DNA from: Psychrobacillus sp044762745
GTDB lineage: Bacteria; Bacillota; Bacilli; Bacillales_A; Planococcaceae
NCBI RefSeq assembly: GCF_044762745.1
Contig: NZ_JBIWEX010000016.1
Span: forward strand, 1-64,000
Reading direction: 5' to 3'
Length of the DNA stretch: 64,000 bases
The notes under the pieces are model-generated. The model saw only the letters and a program-made list of their open reading frames with translations. It made no database searches and had not been told where the DNA came from. The translations under genes were made by a program, and so were the position numbers. Of the stretch, positions 16,132 to 23,874 are shown one piece after another. Position 1 is the stretch's first letter; every line of letters begins with the position of its first letter.

Positions 16132-17082
16132 TTGGTTAAAAAAGTGAAAGAAGGCATTTGGTCAGGGCGTACAGATCATTTAGAAAACAAAGAGAGTTTC
16201 AGGTATCACCAAATCGTGGAATTAGCACAGCTTGATACGCTTGATACGGAGGGGAAAGCATGTGTAATCATTGGTTTTGAAAGTGATGAAGGAGTCCGGA
16301 GAAATAAAGGGCAAATTGGAGCAGCAAAAGCACCAAATGAACTACGTTCGGAATTGGCAAAGCTCCCATGGCATGTATCATCTGAAAAATATGTTGTAGA
16401 TATAGGAACAATTGATTGCACAGGAAATGACCTTGAAAAAGCCCAACAACAACTTGGAGATGTAGTAAATCAAGTTCTAACCAAAAAAATGACTCCAATA
16501 ATTCTGGGCGGCGGACATGAAACTGCTTATGGGCATTATCTCGGTGTTCGAAACTATATTGGTAAAGCGGCAAAGCTAGGTATCATCAATATTGATGCCC
16601 ACTTTGACTTGCGCCCTTACGATGAACAGCCTTCTTCCGGTACAATGTTCAGACAAATACTAGAGCAAGATGAAAACAGTAGCTATTTTGTCCTTGGAAT
16701 TCAACGATATGGTAATACACAAGCACTTTTCGACAAGGCAGATGAGCTTGGAGTGATTTATATTTGCGAAGAAGATATGCACGGTGAACAGCTAGTACAA
16801 GTGAATAAAGCAATAGAGGAATTTTTCCAAAATAATGATTTTATTATGCTGACACTATGCACAGATGTACTCAATGCTGCATTTGCCCCAGGTGTAAGTG
16901 CTTCTTCTCCTTTTGGATTAAGTCCAAATACTGTACGTTCTATTATTCGTATTGTCTCTTCCAATGAAAAGACATTATCCTTCGATATTTCGGAAGTGAA
17001 TCCACTTTTGGATGAAAATAATCGAACGGTAAAATTAGGTGCATATCTAGTTAATGAAGCAATTACATCGTTTTTAAACTAG
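16132..17082 (+). CDS. hutG: Formimidoylglutamase (arginase/ureohydrolase family)
   Basis: A protein of about 316 residues of the ureohydrolase family, predicted to hydrolyse N-formimidoyl-L-glutamate to glutamate and formamide in histidine breakdown. Binuclear Mn2+ ligands are visible in GGGHETAYGH, NIDAHFDLRPY and CTDVLNAAFAPGVSASSP; the PGVSA-type ending fits HutG better than arginase or agmatinase. TTG at 16132 is preferred to GTG at 16123 because AAAGGGTGG overlaps the GTG. No other hut gene is in the window, so it is either a stand-alone gene or part of a split pathway. Substrate assignment within the family is moderately sure. Confidence 0.8.
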   Translation: MVKKVKEGIWSGRTDHLENKESFRYHQIVELAQLDTLDTEGKACVIIGFESDEGVRRNKGQIGAAKAPNELRSELAKLPWHVSSEKYVVDIGTIDCTGNDLEKAQQQLGDVVNQVLTKKMTPIILGGGHETAYGHYLGVRNYIGKAAKLGIINIDAHFDLRPYDEQPSSGTMFRQILEQDENSSYFVLGIQRYGNTQALFDKADELGVIYICEEDMHGEQLVQVNKAIEEFFQNNDFIMLTLCTDVLNAAFAPGVSASSPFGLSPNTVRSIIRIVSSNEKTLSFDISEVNPLLDENNRTVKLGAYLVNEAITSFLN

Positions 17083-17088
17083 TATGCC

Positions 17089-17115
17089 ACACTAACTATT
17101 TCCCCGCATATGATG
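17089..17115 (+). promoter_or_regulatory. Possible sigma-K-type promoter before FG-GAP-like gene 1
   Basis: AC (17089-17090), a 16-nt spacer and CATATGATG (17107-17115), matching AC-N16-CATAnnnT. The word CCCGCATATGAT recurs at 39811-39822 before the paralogous gene, which raises the chance that it is a real -10 region. Confidence 0.45.
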
Positions 17116-17129
17116 TCGGGAAGGGGTGT

Positions 17130-18584
17130 ATGATGAACGATAATATAAAAATGTTTAAACAATTTTTACCGCAAGCTGCAACAATTTTAGAACTCCAACA
17201 GACCGAAAAGAAACCGGCAGTACTAGTAGCAGATATTGATGGCGACGATGTGGATGAGTTGATCGGGGCGTTCCAGTATAAAGGGAAAAACTATCTATGG
17301 ATCTTGAAAAACAGAAACAATCAGTGGCAACCGCTAATAATGATAAGAGGAAGCGGGTTTGGCATTTCAGATTTGCGTGCTGTACCACTCACAGACACTC
17401 GTGTAAATACGGTAATCATCGGTTGGCAACATGGTAGTACGATGTCACAACTAAATTTACTGCAATGGACAAAGAACGGTTTTGTATGGTTACCAACAAA
17501 CGATCTTTTTTACAGTAAGTTGGAAGTTGAAGATATGAACATAGATGGTAAGTTTGAACTTGCTATCTGGACGCATGATACTGGTGAAGCTTATAAAGTA
17601 GAAGTTTATCGTTTCGATAAAACCGGTCTTGTGCAAGCAAAAGATGTCTATCCTTATTACTTTAGAAAAGTAGCAGCATACTATGAAAGTTTATTGAAAA
17701 CAAATGAATACTCTTATTACTGGTACTACTTAGCGGATGCACAAATAAAGGAGGGAAAGTTGGATAAAGCATTAAATTCCATTTATAAAGCCTTAACCTT
17801 TCCATCTCCTTATCCATCAAAGGAAGAGCTTACTAGAGAAAGACAAGAAATTCAAAACCATCAAGGAGAATCGAACCCAAATAACCAAGTTGTAATAGAT
17901 TGGGCGATGGGAGACGTAACTGGTGATGGCGTTCGGGATACCGTCTATCTCACCGGAGAAAAAACAGAGGGGAGCCCATTTTGGAAAAATATTACGCTCG
18001 TTATTTTGAATGGTAAGACAAACGTGTATGAAAGTATCCCTTTAAAAGAAAATATGGGATATAACCCGACGATTTTTCTCGGTGATTTTACAGGGAACCA
18101 TGTAGATGACATACAAATAGTGATTGATACTGGAGGAAGTGGTGGTACGGTTTATTCGTATGTATTTGCATTTTTGGATGGAAAAATGAAACTAATATTT
18201 GATACTGATGCATTTAATGAGCATTCGAAATATGAAGTTAATTACGAAAATCATTATAGAGTAACGATTACAAGCTCGAATCCGAAGAAGGAATATACCT
18301 TGGATTTAACTTATAAAAGGGAAGACTATTTATCCGAAATCTATAATGTAGATGGTACGCTGAAAGAACCGATAGAAGGATGGGTAGATCCGATTAGTGG
18401 TTTGTATCCGATTGACTATGCAAGAGACGGTACGTATGAGCTTCTTTCTTATCAAGAAATTGCAGGTAGATATCACGCGGATGCATTAGGGTATGTGCAA
18501 AATGAATGGAAATGGAATGGACGAGAATTTGTAAGCAACCGGCAAACTGTTTCTATTTTTGGTAAGGATTTAAGTACTAGTTGA
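17130..18584 (+). CDS. FG-GAP/VCBS-like repeat protein (paralog 1)
   Basis: A 484-residue protein of unknown function with no signal peptide. It contains at least five Asp-rich calcium-loop-like motifs each followed by a beta-strand: ADIDGDDVDELIGAF (near 36), EDMNIDGKFELAIW (near 132), GDVTGDGVRDTVYL (near 262), GDFTGNHVDDIQIVID (near 320) and PIDYARDGTYELL (near 430). This is the pattern of FG-GAP/VCBS beta-propeller blades. An aromatic helix-rich stretch (about 180-235, with YYWYYLADAQIKEGKLDKA) looks TPR-like and interrupts the blades. A full-length paralog lies at 39853-41316. ATG at 17130 or 17133 has AAGGGGTG upstream. A sporulation-type promoter upstream hints at spore or mother-cell expression. 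Confidence 0.7.
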   Translation: MMNDNIKMFKQFLPQAATILELQQTEKKPAVLVADIDGDDVDELIGAFQYKGKNYLWILKNRNNQWQPLIMIRGSGFGISDLRAVPLTDTRVNTVIIGWQHGSTMSQLNLLQWTKNGFVWLPTNDLFYSKLEVEDMNIDGKFELAIWTHDTGEAYKVEVYRFDKTGLVQAKDVYPYYFRKVAAYYESLLKTNEYSYYWYYLADAQIKEGKLDKALNSIYKALTFPSPYPSKEELTRERQEIQNHQGESNPNNQVVIDWAMGDVTGDGVRDTVYLTGEKTEGSPFWKNITLVILNGKTNVYESIPLKENMGYNPTIFLGDFTGNHVDDIQIVIDTGGSGGTVYSYVFAFLDGKMKLIFDTDAFNEHSKYEVNYENHYRVTITSSNPKKEYTLDLTYKREDYLSEIYNVDGTLKEPIEGWVDPISGLYPIDYARDGTYELLSYQEIAGRYHADALGYVQNEWKWNGREFVSNRQTVSIFGKDLSTS

Positions 18585-18595
18585 ATAGGTTTATA

Positions 18596-18628
18596 GTTAT
18601 CCCCTTTTTGTTGAAGGGGTTTTTTATT
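18596..18628 (+). terminator. Rho-independent terminator
   Basis: CCCCTT-loop-AAGGGG followed by TTTTTT, 12 bp after the FG-GAP-like gene. It lies upstream of the start I chose for the DUF2071 gene and helps rule out the longer frame from 18581. Confidence 0.8.
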
Positions 18629-18655
18629 CAGCTTCTTTCGTTTGAAGGAGCGGTA

Positions 18656-19399
18656 ATGGGGAACAATAAGCTCATTACTTTAAAAGAAAGGATTAACCTT
18701 ATGGGGAAAAAAACATGGATTATAACGCAGGAATGGCATCATGTATTGTTTCTTCATTGGCCTGTTCCACCTGAAGAAGTACGTAAATACATCCCTGCCG
18801 AACTGGAACTTGACTTATATGAAGGCAAAGCGTGGATTGGCTTAGTATTTTTCCAAGTGAAAAGAAATCGCCCTAGATTAATCCCGCCTTTACCTGGATT
18901 ACGATCTTTCTTACAACTTAATGTTCGTACATATGTTACTAACAAAGGCAAAGCGGGTGTCCACTTCTTCAGTTTAGATGCGAATCATCCTTTCATTGTA
19001 AAACTAGCTACTTTCGGTGGCTTTTTACCATATCGTAACGCGGAAATAAATATTAAAAAACATAAGAAAACATTTTCAATCCATTACAAATGTGAACATC
19101 AAAAGAAAATTTTCCTCACTACATTTCAACCAATAGGAAGGCCAATTGAAAGCACTCAGCTTAATACGTGGCTTACGGAACGATATTGCTTATGGACGAA
19201 AACAAAAGGACGTCTATACCGGGTTGATATTAATCATTCACCTTGGCGTTTGCAAAATGTAACTGGCATAGTTTGTGAAAATACAATAGCGTCTTTTTTC
19301 CAAAAGGATAATTATAAAGAAGAATGCCCACTTGTCCATTATTCAAGACTAAAAAAAGCTAGGCTTTGTCCTCCAGTTTTAGAAAAATATAATGAATAA
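18656..19399 (+). CDS. DUF2071 (YqjF-like) protein
   Basis: A 247-residue soluble protein of the DUF2071/YqjF family, with the typical WHHVLFLHWPVPPEEVRKYIP opening segment, GKAWIGLVFFQVK and an NVRTYV strand. The fold is related to acetoacetate decarboxylase-like barrels, but no biochemical role is established for this family. ATG at 18656 has GAAGGAG just upstream and lies beyond the preceding terminator; the 25 additional N-terminal residues of the longer frame are therefore rejected. Its last codons overlap the -35 element of the next gene's promoter. Confidence 0.78.
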   Translation: MGNNKLITLKERINLMGKKTWIITQEWHHVLFLHWPVPPEEVRKYIPAELELDLYEGKAWIGLVFFQVKRNRPRLIPPLPGLRSFLQLNVRTYVTNKGKAGVHFFSLDANHPFIVKLATFGGFLPYRNAEINIKKHKKTFSIHYKCEHQKKIFLTTFQPIGRPIESTQLNTWLTERYCLWTKTKGRLYRVDINHSPWRLQNVTGIVCENTIASFFQKDNYKEECPLVHYSRLKKARLCPPVLEKYNE

Positions 19400-19422
19400 A
19401 TAGTAAAAAACAACACATACTA
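19393..19422 (+). promoter_or_regulatory. Sigma-G-type promoter of the YhcN-like gene
   Basis: TGAATA (19393-19398), a 17-nt spacer and CATACTA (19416-19422): an exact match to the classical forespore sigma-G consensus. The -35 overlaps the end of the preceding gene. In B. subtilis yhcN is a forespore gene, which agrees. Confidence 0.75.
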
Positions 19423-19454
19423 TCCACAGTGTTAGATTTAAAGGAGGATTCAAG

Positions 19455-19985
19455 ATGATTAAATTATTACAAATTTCTATGGTCATGCTTCTTGTTGTAT
19501 CATTAGCTGCGTGTGGGACAAATAAAAAAACCGAAAATGTAGCTAATAATGGTGCAACTACAACGGATAAGGTAGCAGATACAAACGTCAATACGCACAC
19601 AACGACGGATGAAACTGTCACGAATAACGTGAATGACGTGAATGGTAACGAAGGTCACAAACTGGAATTGGCTGATGATGTTGCAGACAAAATTGCAGCG
19701 ATGAAAGAAGTGGAAAGGGCAAATGTAATTGTGACGAACCACAATGCATATGTTGCGGTTGAACTAAAAGAAGGAACTAATTCAAGTGAAGAACTAGAAA
19801 AGAAAATTGCGGATGAAGCTAGAGCGACCAATGGGGATTTTCATAATGTTTACGTATCAACAAACCCTGACTTCGCTAAACAATTTCGTGAGTACGGCGA
19901 GAAAATCAGAGCAAATGAACCAGTAGAGGGGTTCTTTAAAGAGTTTTCTGACACAGTAAAAAGAGTATTCCCAGATGCGCATTAA
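19455..19985 (+). CDS. Sporulation lipoprotein, YhcN/YlaJ family
   Basis: A 176-residue lipoprotein. The signal peptide ends in lipobox LAAC (Cys at about residue 20), followed by a Thr/Asn-rich spacer (about 22-65) and a YhcN/YlaJ domain (about 70-165) that includes IAAMKEVERANVIVTNHNAYVAV. Members sit in the inner spore membrane and affect germination or outgrowth, their precise role being unsettled. The ribosome binding site AAAGGAGG is ideal and the promoter upstream is a perfect sigma-G match. It appears to be a single gene. Confidence 0.87.
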   Translation: MIKLLQISMVMLLVVSLAACGTNKKTENVANNGATTTDKVADTNVNTHTTTDETVTNNVNDVNGNEGHKLELADDVADKIAAMKEVERANVIVTNHNAYVAVELKEGTNSSEELEKKIADEARATNGDFHNVYVSTNPDFAKQFREYGEKIRANEPVEGFFKEFSDTVKRVFPDAH

Positions 19986-20129
19986 ATAAGCATCGGTACT
20001 CTGTGGCAAACATTTCCGTTGATTTTAGCGCGAAATAGGTTTACTATATAAATACGAGCTGCATTGTACGTATGGATATTAAGTTTTAACCTTTATGCTG
20101 TAACAGGGAGTTTTATATAGAAGCTGGAA

Positions 20130-20312
20130 TGACAGGCCTTATTCTCTTTTGACAATAAGGACATGCAAGATAGCTTTTGCGAACACCCACTTTGAGGAGT
20201 GGTGGTTTAAAACTTTCTTATTAAAGTACGGCAAAGGCGGCTTCTTAAAAGGTTATTATAGAAATGTTTATAGCGAGCATCTTCCTTGATTGGAAGATGC
20301 TTTTTTTTTTTG
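20130..20312 (+). ncRNA. Candidate structured small RNA containing the 52-bp block, ending in a terminator
   Basis: No coding frame. Successive small stems can be drawn: CCTTATT/AATAAGG, GCAA/TTGC, CACCCACT/AGTGGTG, ACTTT/AAAGT. They are followed by a strong terminator (GCATCTTCC-loop-GGAAGATGC plus a run of T, about 20276-20312). The part at 20192-20243 is repeated without a mismatch at 26020-26071, also just before a terminator. I do not recognise the RNA family, and the 5' end is a guess. Confidence 0.4.
20192..20243 (+). repeat. 52-bp perfect direct repeat, copy 1
   Basis: Identical to 26020-26071, beginning TTGAGGAGTGGTGG and ending GGCAAAGGCGGCTT. The flanks of the two copies differ, so the conserved unit is this block itself. 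Confidence 0.9.
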
Positions 20313-20731
20313 TATTTTAGGTTTTTTGTAAATTTTTCAAAGTGAGCGCGGAGTATAAAGGTTTAATCATTTCTATTCTCTTTCTTTATCTACAGTAATT
20401 ATTTCGATTAAGAACTTGCATTAAAGAGATCTTAACGTTGTAACTCCGGATTTTCCTGACTGTAGACCTAACGTGAAAATTGTGTAATATTGCTCGTTAT
20501 TAAAGAGAACTATGGTTTATATGCCATTTAAATAAAAATGTAAACTTTAGATAGTTGTTTCAATAAAATATTTCACAAATTAGTCACATAATGTCTATAA
20601 TTTTACAAAAAAATACACAATATTAATTGTATTTGTAGTATTCTAATAATCGTGATTAATTATGCCTATTATTTTTAATAATAATTAGTAAATAGGTAAC
20701 AGTTTCTTTGTTGGTGAGAGGATGAATTGAA
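20313..20731. other. AT-rich intergenic stretch
   Basis: About 420 bp of AT-rich DNA before the cheW remnant. I see no gene, repeat or clear hairpin. It must contain the promoter for the signalling island, but no single -35/-10 pair stands out. Confidence 0.5.
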
Positions 20732-21120
20732 ATGAGATTACTGTTTCGAATAAAAGAATAGAATTATGGAGATGAAGAAACTCCGAAAAACACCATCCTT
20801 TTACAAAGGAATTATTTATTTGAGGGAGAAAATCTTTCCAGTTATCCATTTAAATGAGCTCTTTGGCTTAGGCGAGACCGAGTCCAGTAAAAAAAAGTTT
20901 ATATTGATTTCGCAAATTAATGAAAAAGTGTTTGGCTTAATCGTAGATATTGCAACAGATGTAATTGATTTAGACCCATCATTAATTGATGATACACCAT
21001 TAAAAGCGGGATTAATGAGGGAAAACTACATAAAGGAATTGCAAATACGGGGAACATTTAATTGCTCTCATTAGTTTGGAAGAAGTGCTTAACTTTGAAT
21101 ACCTCAAATTAAAGAAGAAT
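20732..21120 (+). pseudogene. Decayed cheW-like coupling protein gene
   Basis: The visible reading frame 20766-21074 encodes a CheW core (TPSFYKGIIYLREKIFPVIHLNELFG and FGLIVDIATDVIDLDPSLID) but lacks both ends. Three lesions can be read. The natural start, MRLLFRIKE at 20732, stops at TAG 20759 and seems to be joined to the core by a short deletion. One A is missing in AAA at about 21032-21034. One T is missing in TTT at about 21057-21059. Repairing the last two gives YIKGIANTGNILIALISLEEVLNFEY, a normal CheW ending. CheW would link receptors to CheA; this copy is probably dead. It lies directly before a chemoreceptor gene. Confidence 0.75.
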
Positions 21121-21196
21121 ATCAGAGATTATTGGTTTGGGGTTTACCCAAAATATAAGAAATATCGTAAAAGGATTAAAAAAAGGACGGTGTTTT

Positions 21197-22954
21197 ATGA
21201 TGAAAAAAATTAAAAATATGGCAACCATCAAAGTGAAACTTATTAGCATTTCCATTCTATTGCTCACGATCCCTTTGATTATTTTAGGGATTTTCAGTTA
21301 TCAAAAGAGTGCTAGTAGTTTAGATAATACGGGGGAACAACTTTTAAAAAATAGTGTTGAACAGACTATAGAAATGATACGAGTCTTAAATGAACATGTG
21401 GAAAATGGAGATATTACTTTAGCAGAGGCACAAGAAAAAGTAAAAATTGCGATGTTAGGTAAGCTGAATTCAGATGGAACACGACCAATCAATCCAAGTA
21501 TAGATTTAGGGGAGAATGGTTATATGTATGCGTTAGATAGTGGAGGAATAGAACTCGCACATCCAACAGCCGAAGGTAAAAACCTTTGGGAATCAGAAGA
21601 TTCTAATGGTGTTAAATTTGTTCAAAAAATCATTAAAACAGGAAATGATGGCGGAGGTTTTGTTTATTATGAATGGCCACATCCAACGAAAGAAAATCGA
21701 GTTGAAACAAAAATATCCTACTCAAAAACTGATCCACATTGGGGGTGGGTAGTGAATTCAAGCACATATATGATGGACTTCAATTCGACTGCTACAGATA
21801 TACTTAAAATCATTTTTGTTGTTATCGGTATTACTTTAGTAGTGGGTATATTAATCATTTGGTTGTTTGCGAATAGCATTGCCAATCCTATTAAAAAGGT
21901 TGTAAACCATATGAATCACCTTGCTGATGGAGATTTAACGCAAGGAGAACTTCAAGTCAACTCAAAAGATGAAACAGGTCAGCTGGCATCCGCTATGAAC
22001 CAAATGCAAGGTAACATAGTAAAAGCAATGACACGCATTTCTCAAAGTTCCGAAACCCTATCGAGTCATAGTGAAGAACTCACTCAATCTGCGAATGAAG
22101 TAAAATTAGGTACAGAACAAATTGCAACGACGATGCAGGAGTTAGCCTTGGGTTCAGAATCACAAGCCGATAGTGCAAGTGATTTATCAGCCATTATGGA
22201 TGCGTTTGTATCAAAAGTTGTGGAAGCTAATAAAAACGGAGAAACTATTCAAGAATCTTCACGTGAAGTATTGAAAATGACTAACGAAGGAAAGCAATTA
22301 ATGGATTCTTCCAATGAACAAATGGGGAAAGTAGACCAAATAATTAAAGAATCTGTTGTTAGAATTCAAGGGTTTGAAGAACGAACAAATGAAATTGTAA
22401 GTTTAGTTTCTGTCATTAAGGACATTGCTGGTCAAACCAATTTGTTAGCCTTAAATGCATCGATTGAAGCTGCAAGAGCAGGTGAACATGGGAAAGGATT
22501 TGCGGTAGTAGCAGATGAAGTGAAGAAACTGGCTGAACAAGTGAATAACTCTGTTAAAGACATTACTATAATCGTAGAAAATACACAAAAAGATTTTGGA
22601 CAAGTAAAAGAGTTTTTAAATAATGGATATAAAGAAGTAGAAAAAGGGAAAGATCAGATACATCTGACAGGAGAAACCATCACGAACATTACGCTTTCTG
22701 TTACGGGGATGGTAGTAAGTATAAAAACCATTTCGGACAATTTAGAACAGATTTCAGCGAATAGCCAAGAAATGAATGGTCAAGTTGAAGAAATTGCTTC
22801 CATTTCTCAGGAAGCTGCAGCAGGGGTAGAAGAAACGGCAGCAACCGCCGAAGAATCCAATAGTTCAATTGAAGAAGTAGCTGGTAGTGCAGAACAACTT
22901 GCTAAGTTAGCAGAAGAACTGAATGGCATCGTTCGACACTTTAAACTTGGGTAG
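21197..22954 (+). CDS. Methyl-accepting chemotaxis protein with Cache sensor
   Basis: A 585-residue chemoreceptor. A membrane helix (about 14-34) is followed by an extracellular sensor with the single-Cache signature (GENGYMYALDSGG, AHPTAEGKNLWE, GGGFVYYEWPHP, about 40-195), a second helix (about 203-226), a HAMP domain (about 227-285) and a signalling coiled coil with the tip GQTNLLALNASIEAARAGE. Such Cache domains often bind small organic acids. ATG 21197 (or ATG 21200) has AAAGGACGG 8 nt upstream; the longer frame from 21137 runs through the cheW remnant. It is followed by a terminator and then by c-di-GMP genes. Confidence 0.92.
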   Translation: MMKKIKNMATIKVKLISISILLLTIPLIILGIFSYQKSASSLDNTGEQLLKNSVEQTIEMIRVLNEHVENGDITLAEAQEKVKIAMLGKLNSDGTRPINPSIDLGENGYMYALDSGGIELAHPTAEGKNLWESEDSNGVKFVQKIIKTGNDGGGFVYYEWPHPTKENRVETKISYSKTDPHWGWVVNSSTYMMDFNSTATDILKIIFVVIGITLVVGILIIWLFANSIANPIKKVVNHMNHLADGDLTQGELQVNSKDETGQLASAMNQMQGNIVKAMTRISQSSETLSSHSEELTQSANEVKLGTEQIATTMQELALGSESQADSASDLSAIMDAFVSKVVEANKNGETIQESSREVLKMTNEGKQLMDSSNEQMGKVDQIIKESVVRIQGFEERTNEIVSLVSVIKDIAGQTNLLALNASIEAARAGEHGKGFAVVADEVKKLAEQVNNSVKDITIIVENTQKDFGQVKEFLNNGYKEVEKGKDQIHLTGETITNITLSVTGMVVSIKTISDNLEQISANSQEMNGQVEEIASISQEAAAGVEETAATAEESNSSIEEVAGSAEQLAKLAEELNGIVRHFKLG

Positions 22955-22968
22955 ATTGTCAATGTATA

Positions 22969-23009
22969 CGAGGTCGGTGAAAAAAATCTTTGACGACCTC
23001 GTTTGTTTT
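22969..23009 (+). terminator. Rho-independent terminator after the Cache chemoreceptor
   Basis: CGAGGTCG-loop-CGACCTCG followed by TTTGTTTT. Confidence 0.85.
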
Positions 23010-23061
23010 AAGAATAAGATGTATTAAACAATTGGGATGAAGAAAGGAATTGTTAGTAACT

Positions 23062-23787
23062 ATGGATACAAAGAAATTAATTCAAGAAAAATTATTGTAT
23101 TGTGAATATCAACCACTGACCAATTTACAAGATGCAACTTTTGCTTTTGAAGCACTTATGAGAAGTAATCCGAGAATAAATCCGTTAACGATTATTCAAG
23201 ATGCACGAAATCAGGGTATTTTATATGAATTAGATACACTTTGTATAAACAATGCGATTGAAGAGTTTCCAACCTCTTACATAGAAAAATATTTTTTGTT
23301 TGTGAATGTTTTTCCTTCCACAATCATTCATCAAAATTTCATGAAATTTATCCAGAACTTAGTATCGAGTTATCCTCACATAAAGAAACGTGTCGTATTC
23401 GAAATTAATGAAGATAAGAAAGAAGAATCTTTGTTGAATCTTCCCCTCTTTTTTGAACGTCTCATGTATCTTAAATCAGTGGGTGTACGAATTGCATTAG
23501 ACGATATACCAATTAGAAGAAGTTCATTTGAAAGAATGGAGAAGTTTGTCCCTCATTTTGTGAAATTAGATCATACACATTCAAAAGACTTAGCGCTCTC
23601 AATAGAAAAACAACAATTAATCTCCCTTGTTTTGGATTATACTGATGAAAATGTTGAGTTAGTCTTAGAGGGTATTGAAACTGAAGCGGATTTAATAATC
23701 GCAAAAGATTTAGGGGTGCCTTTGTTTCAAGGCTATTATATTTCAAAGCCTTTTCGTATAATAGAAGAAACCATTGTCCATTCTTAA
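23062..23787 (+). CDS. EAL-domain protein, probable c-di-GMP phosphodiesterase
   Basis: A stand-alone EAL domain of about 241 residues with no membrane or sensor part. Catalytic landmarks are mostly present: FEALMR (the EAL motif, Glu30), FVNVFP (metal-binding Asn), FEINED, ALDDIP (the usual DDFG is DDIP), VKLD, LEGIET and QGYY. Activity is therefore likely, though the DDFG variation leaves room for doubt. The start is ambiguous: AAAGG at 23043-23047 is 14 nt before ATG 23062 but only 2-3 nt before TTG 23050. It is followed by a GGDEF protein 87 bp downstream, forming a make-and-break c-di-GMP pair. Confidence 0.82.
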   Translation: MDTKKLIQEKLLYCEYQPLTNLQDATFAFEALMRSNPRINPLTIIQDARNQGILYELDTLCINNAIEEFPTSYIEKYFLFVNVFPSTIIHQNFMKFIQNLVSSYPHIKKRVVFEINEDKKEESLLNLPLFFERLMYLKSVGVRIALDDIPIRRSSFERMEKFVPHFVKLDHTHSKDLALSIEKQQLISLVLDYTDENVELVLEGIETEADLIIAKDLGVPLFQGYYISKPFRIIEETIVHS

Positions 23788-23874
23788 ACGGTTACGACCA
23801 ATTGTCATTAATATAGAAAATCATTCATCAAAAGTTTGAAAAAACAAAATGCGATTCATGGAGGTGAATAACCG

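Noticed and set aside
18581..18655. Longer N-terminus of the DUF2071 protein
   Set aside because: This stretch contains the terminator of the preceding gene, and a good ribosome binding site lies directly before 18656.
20130..20312. c-di-GMP riboswitch near c-di-GMP genes
   Set aside because: The conserved core expected of class I or II aptamers is not present, and the segment ends in a terminator 420 bp before the first gene.
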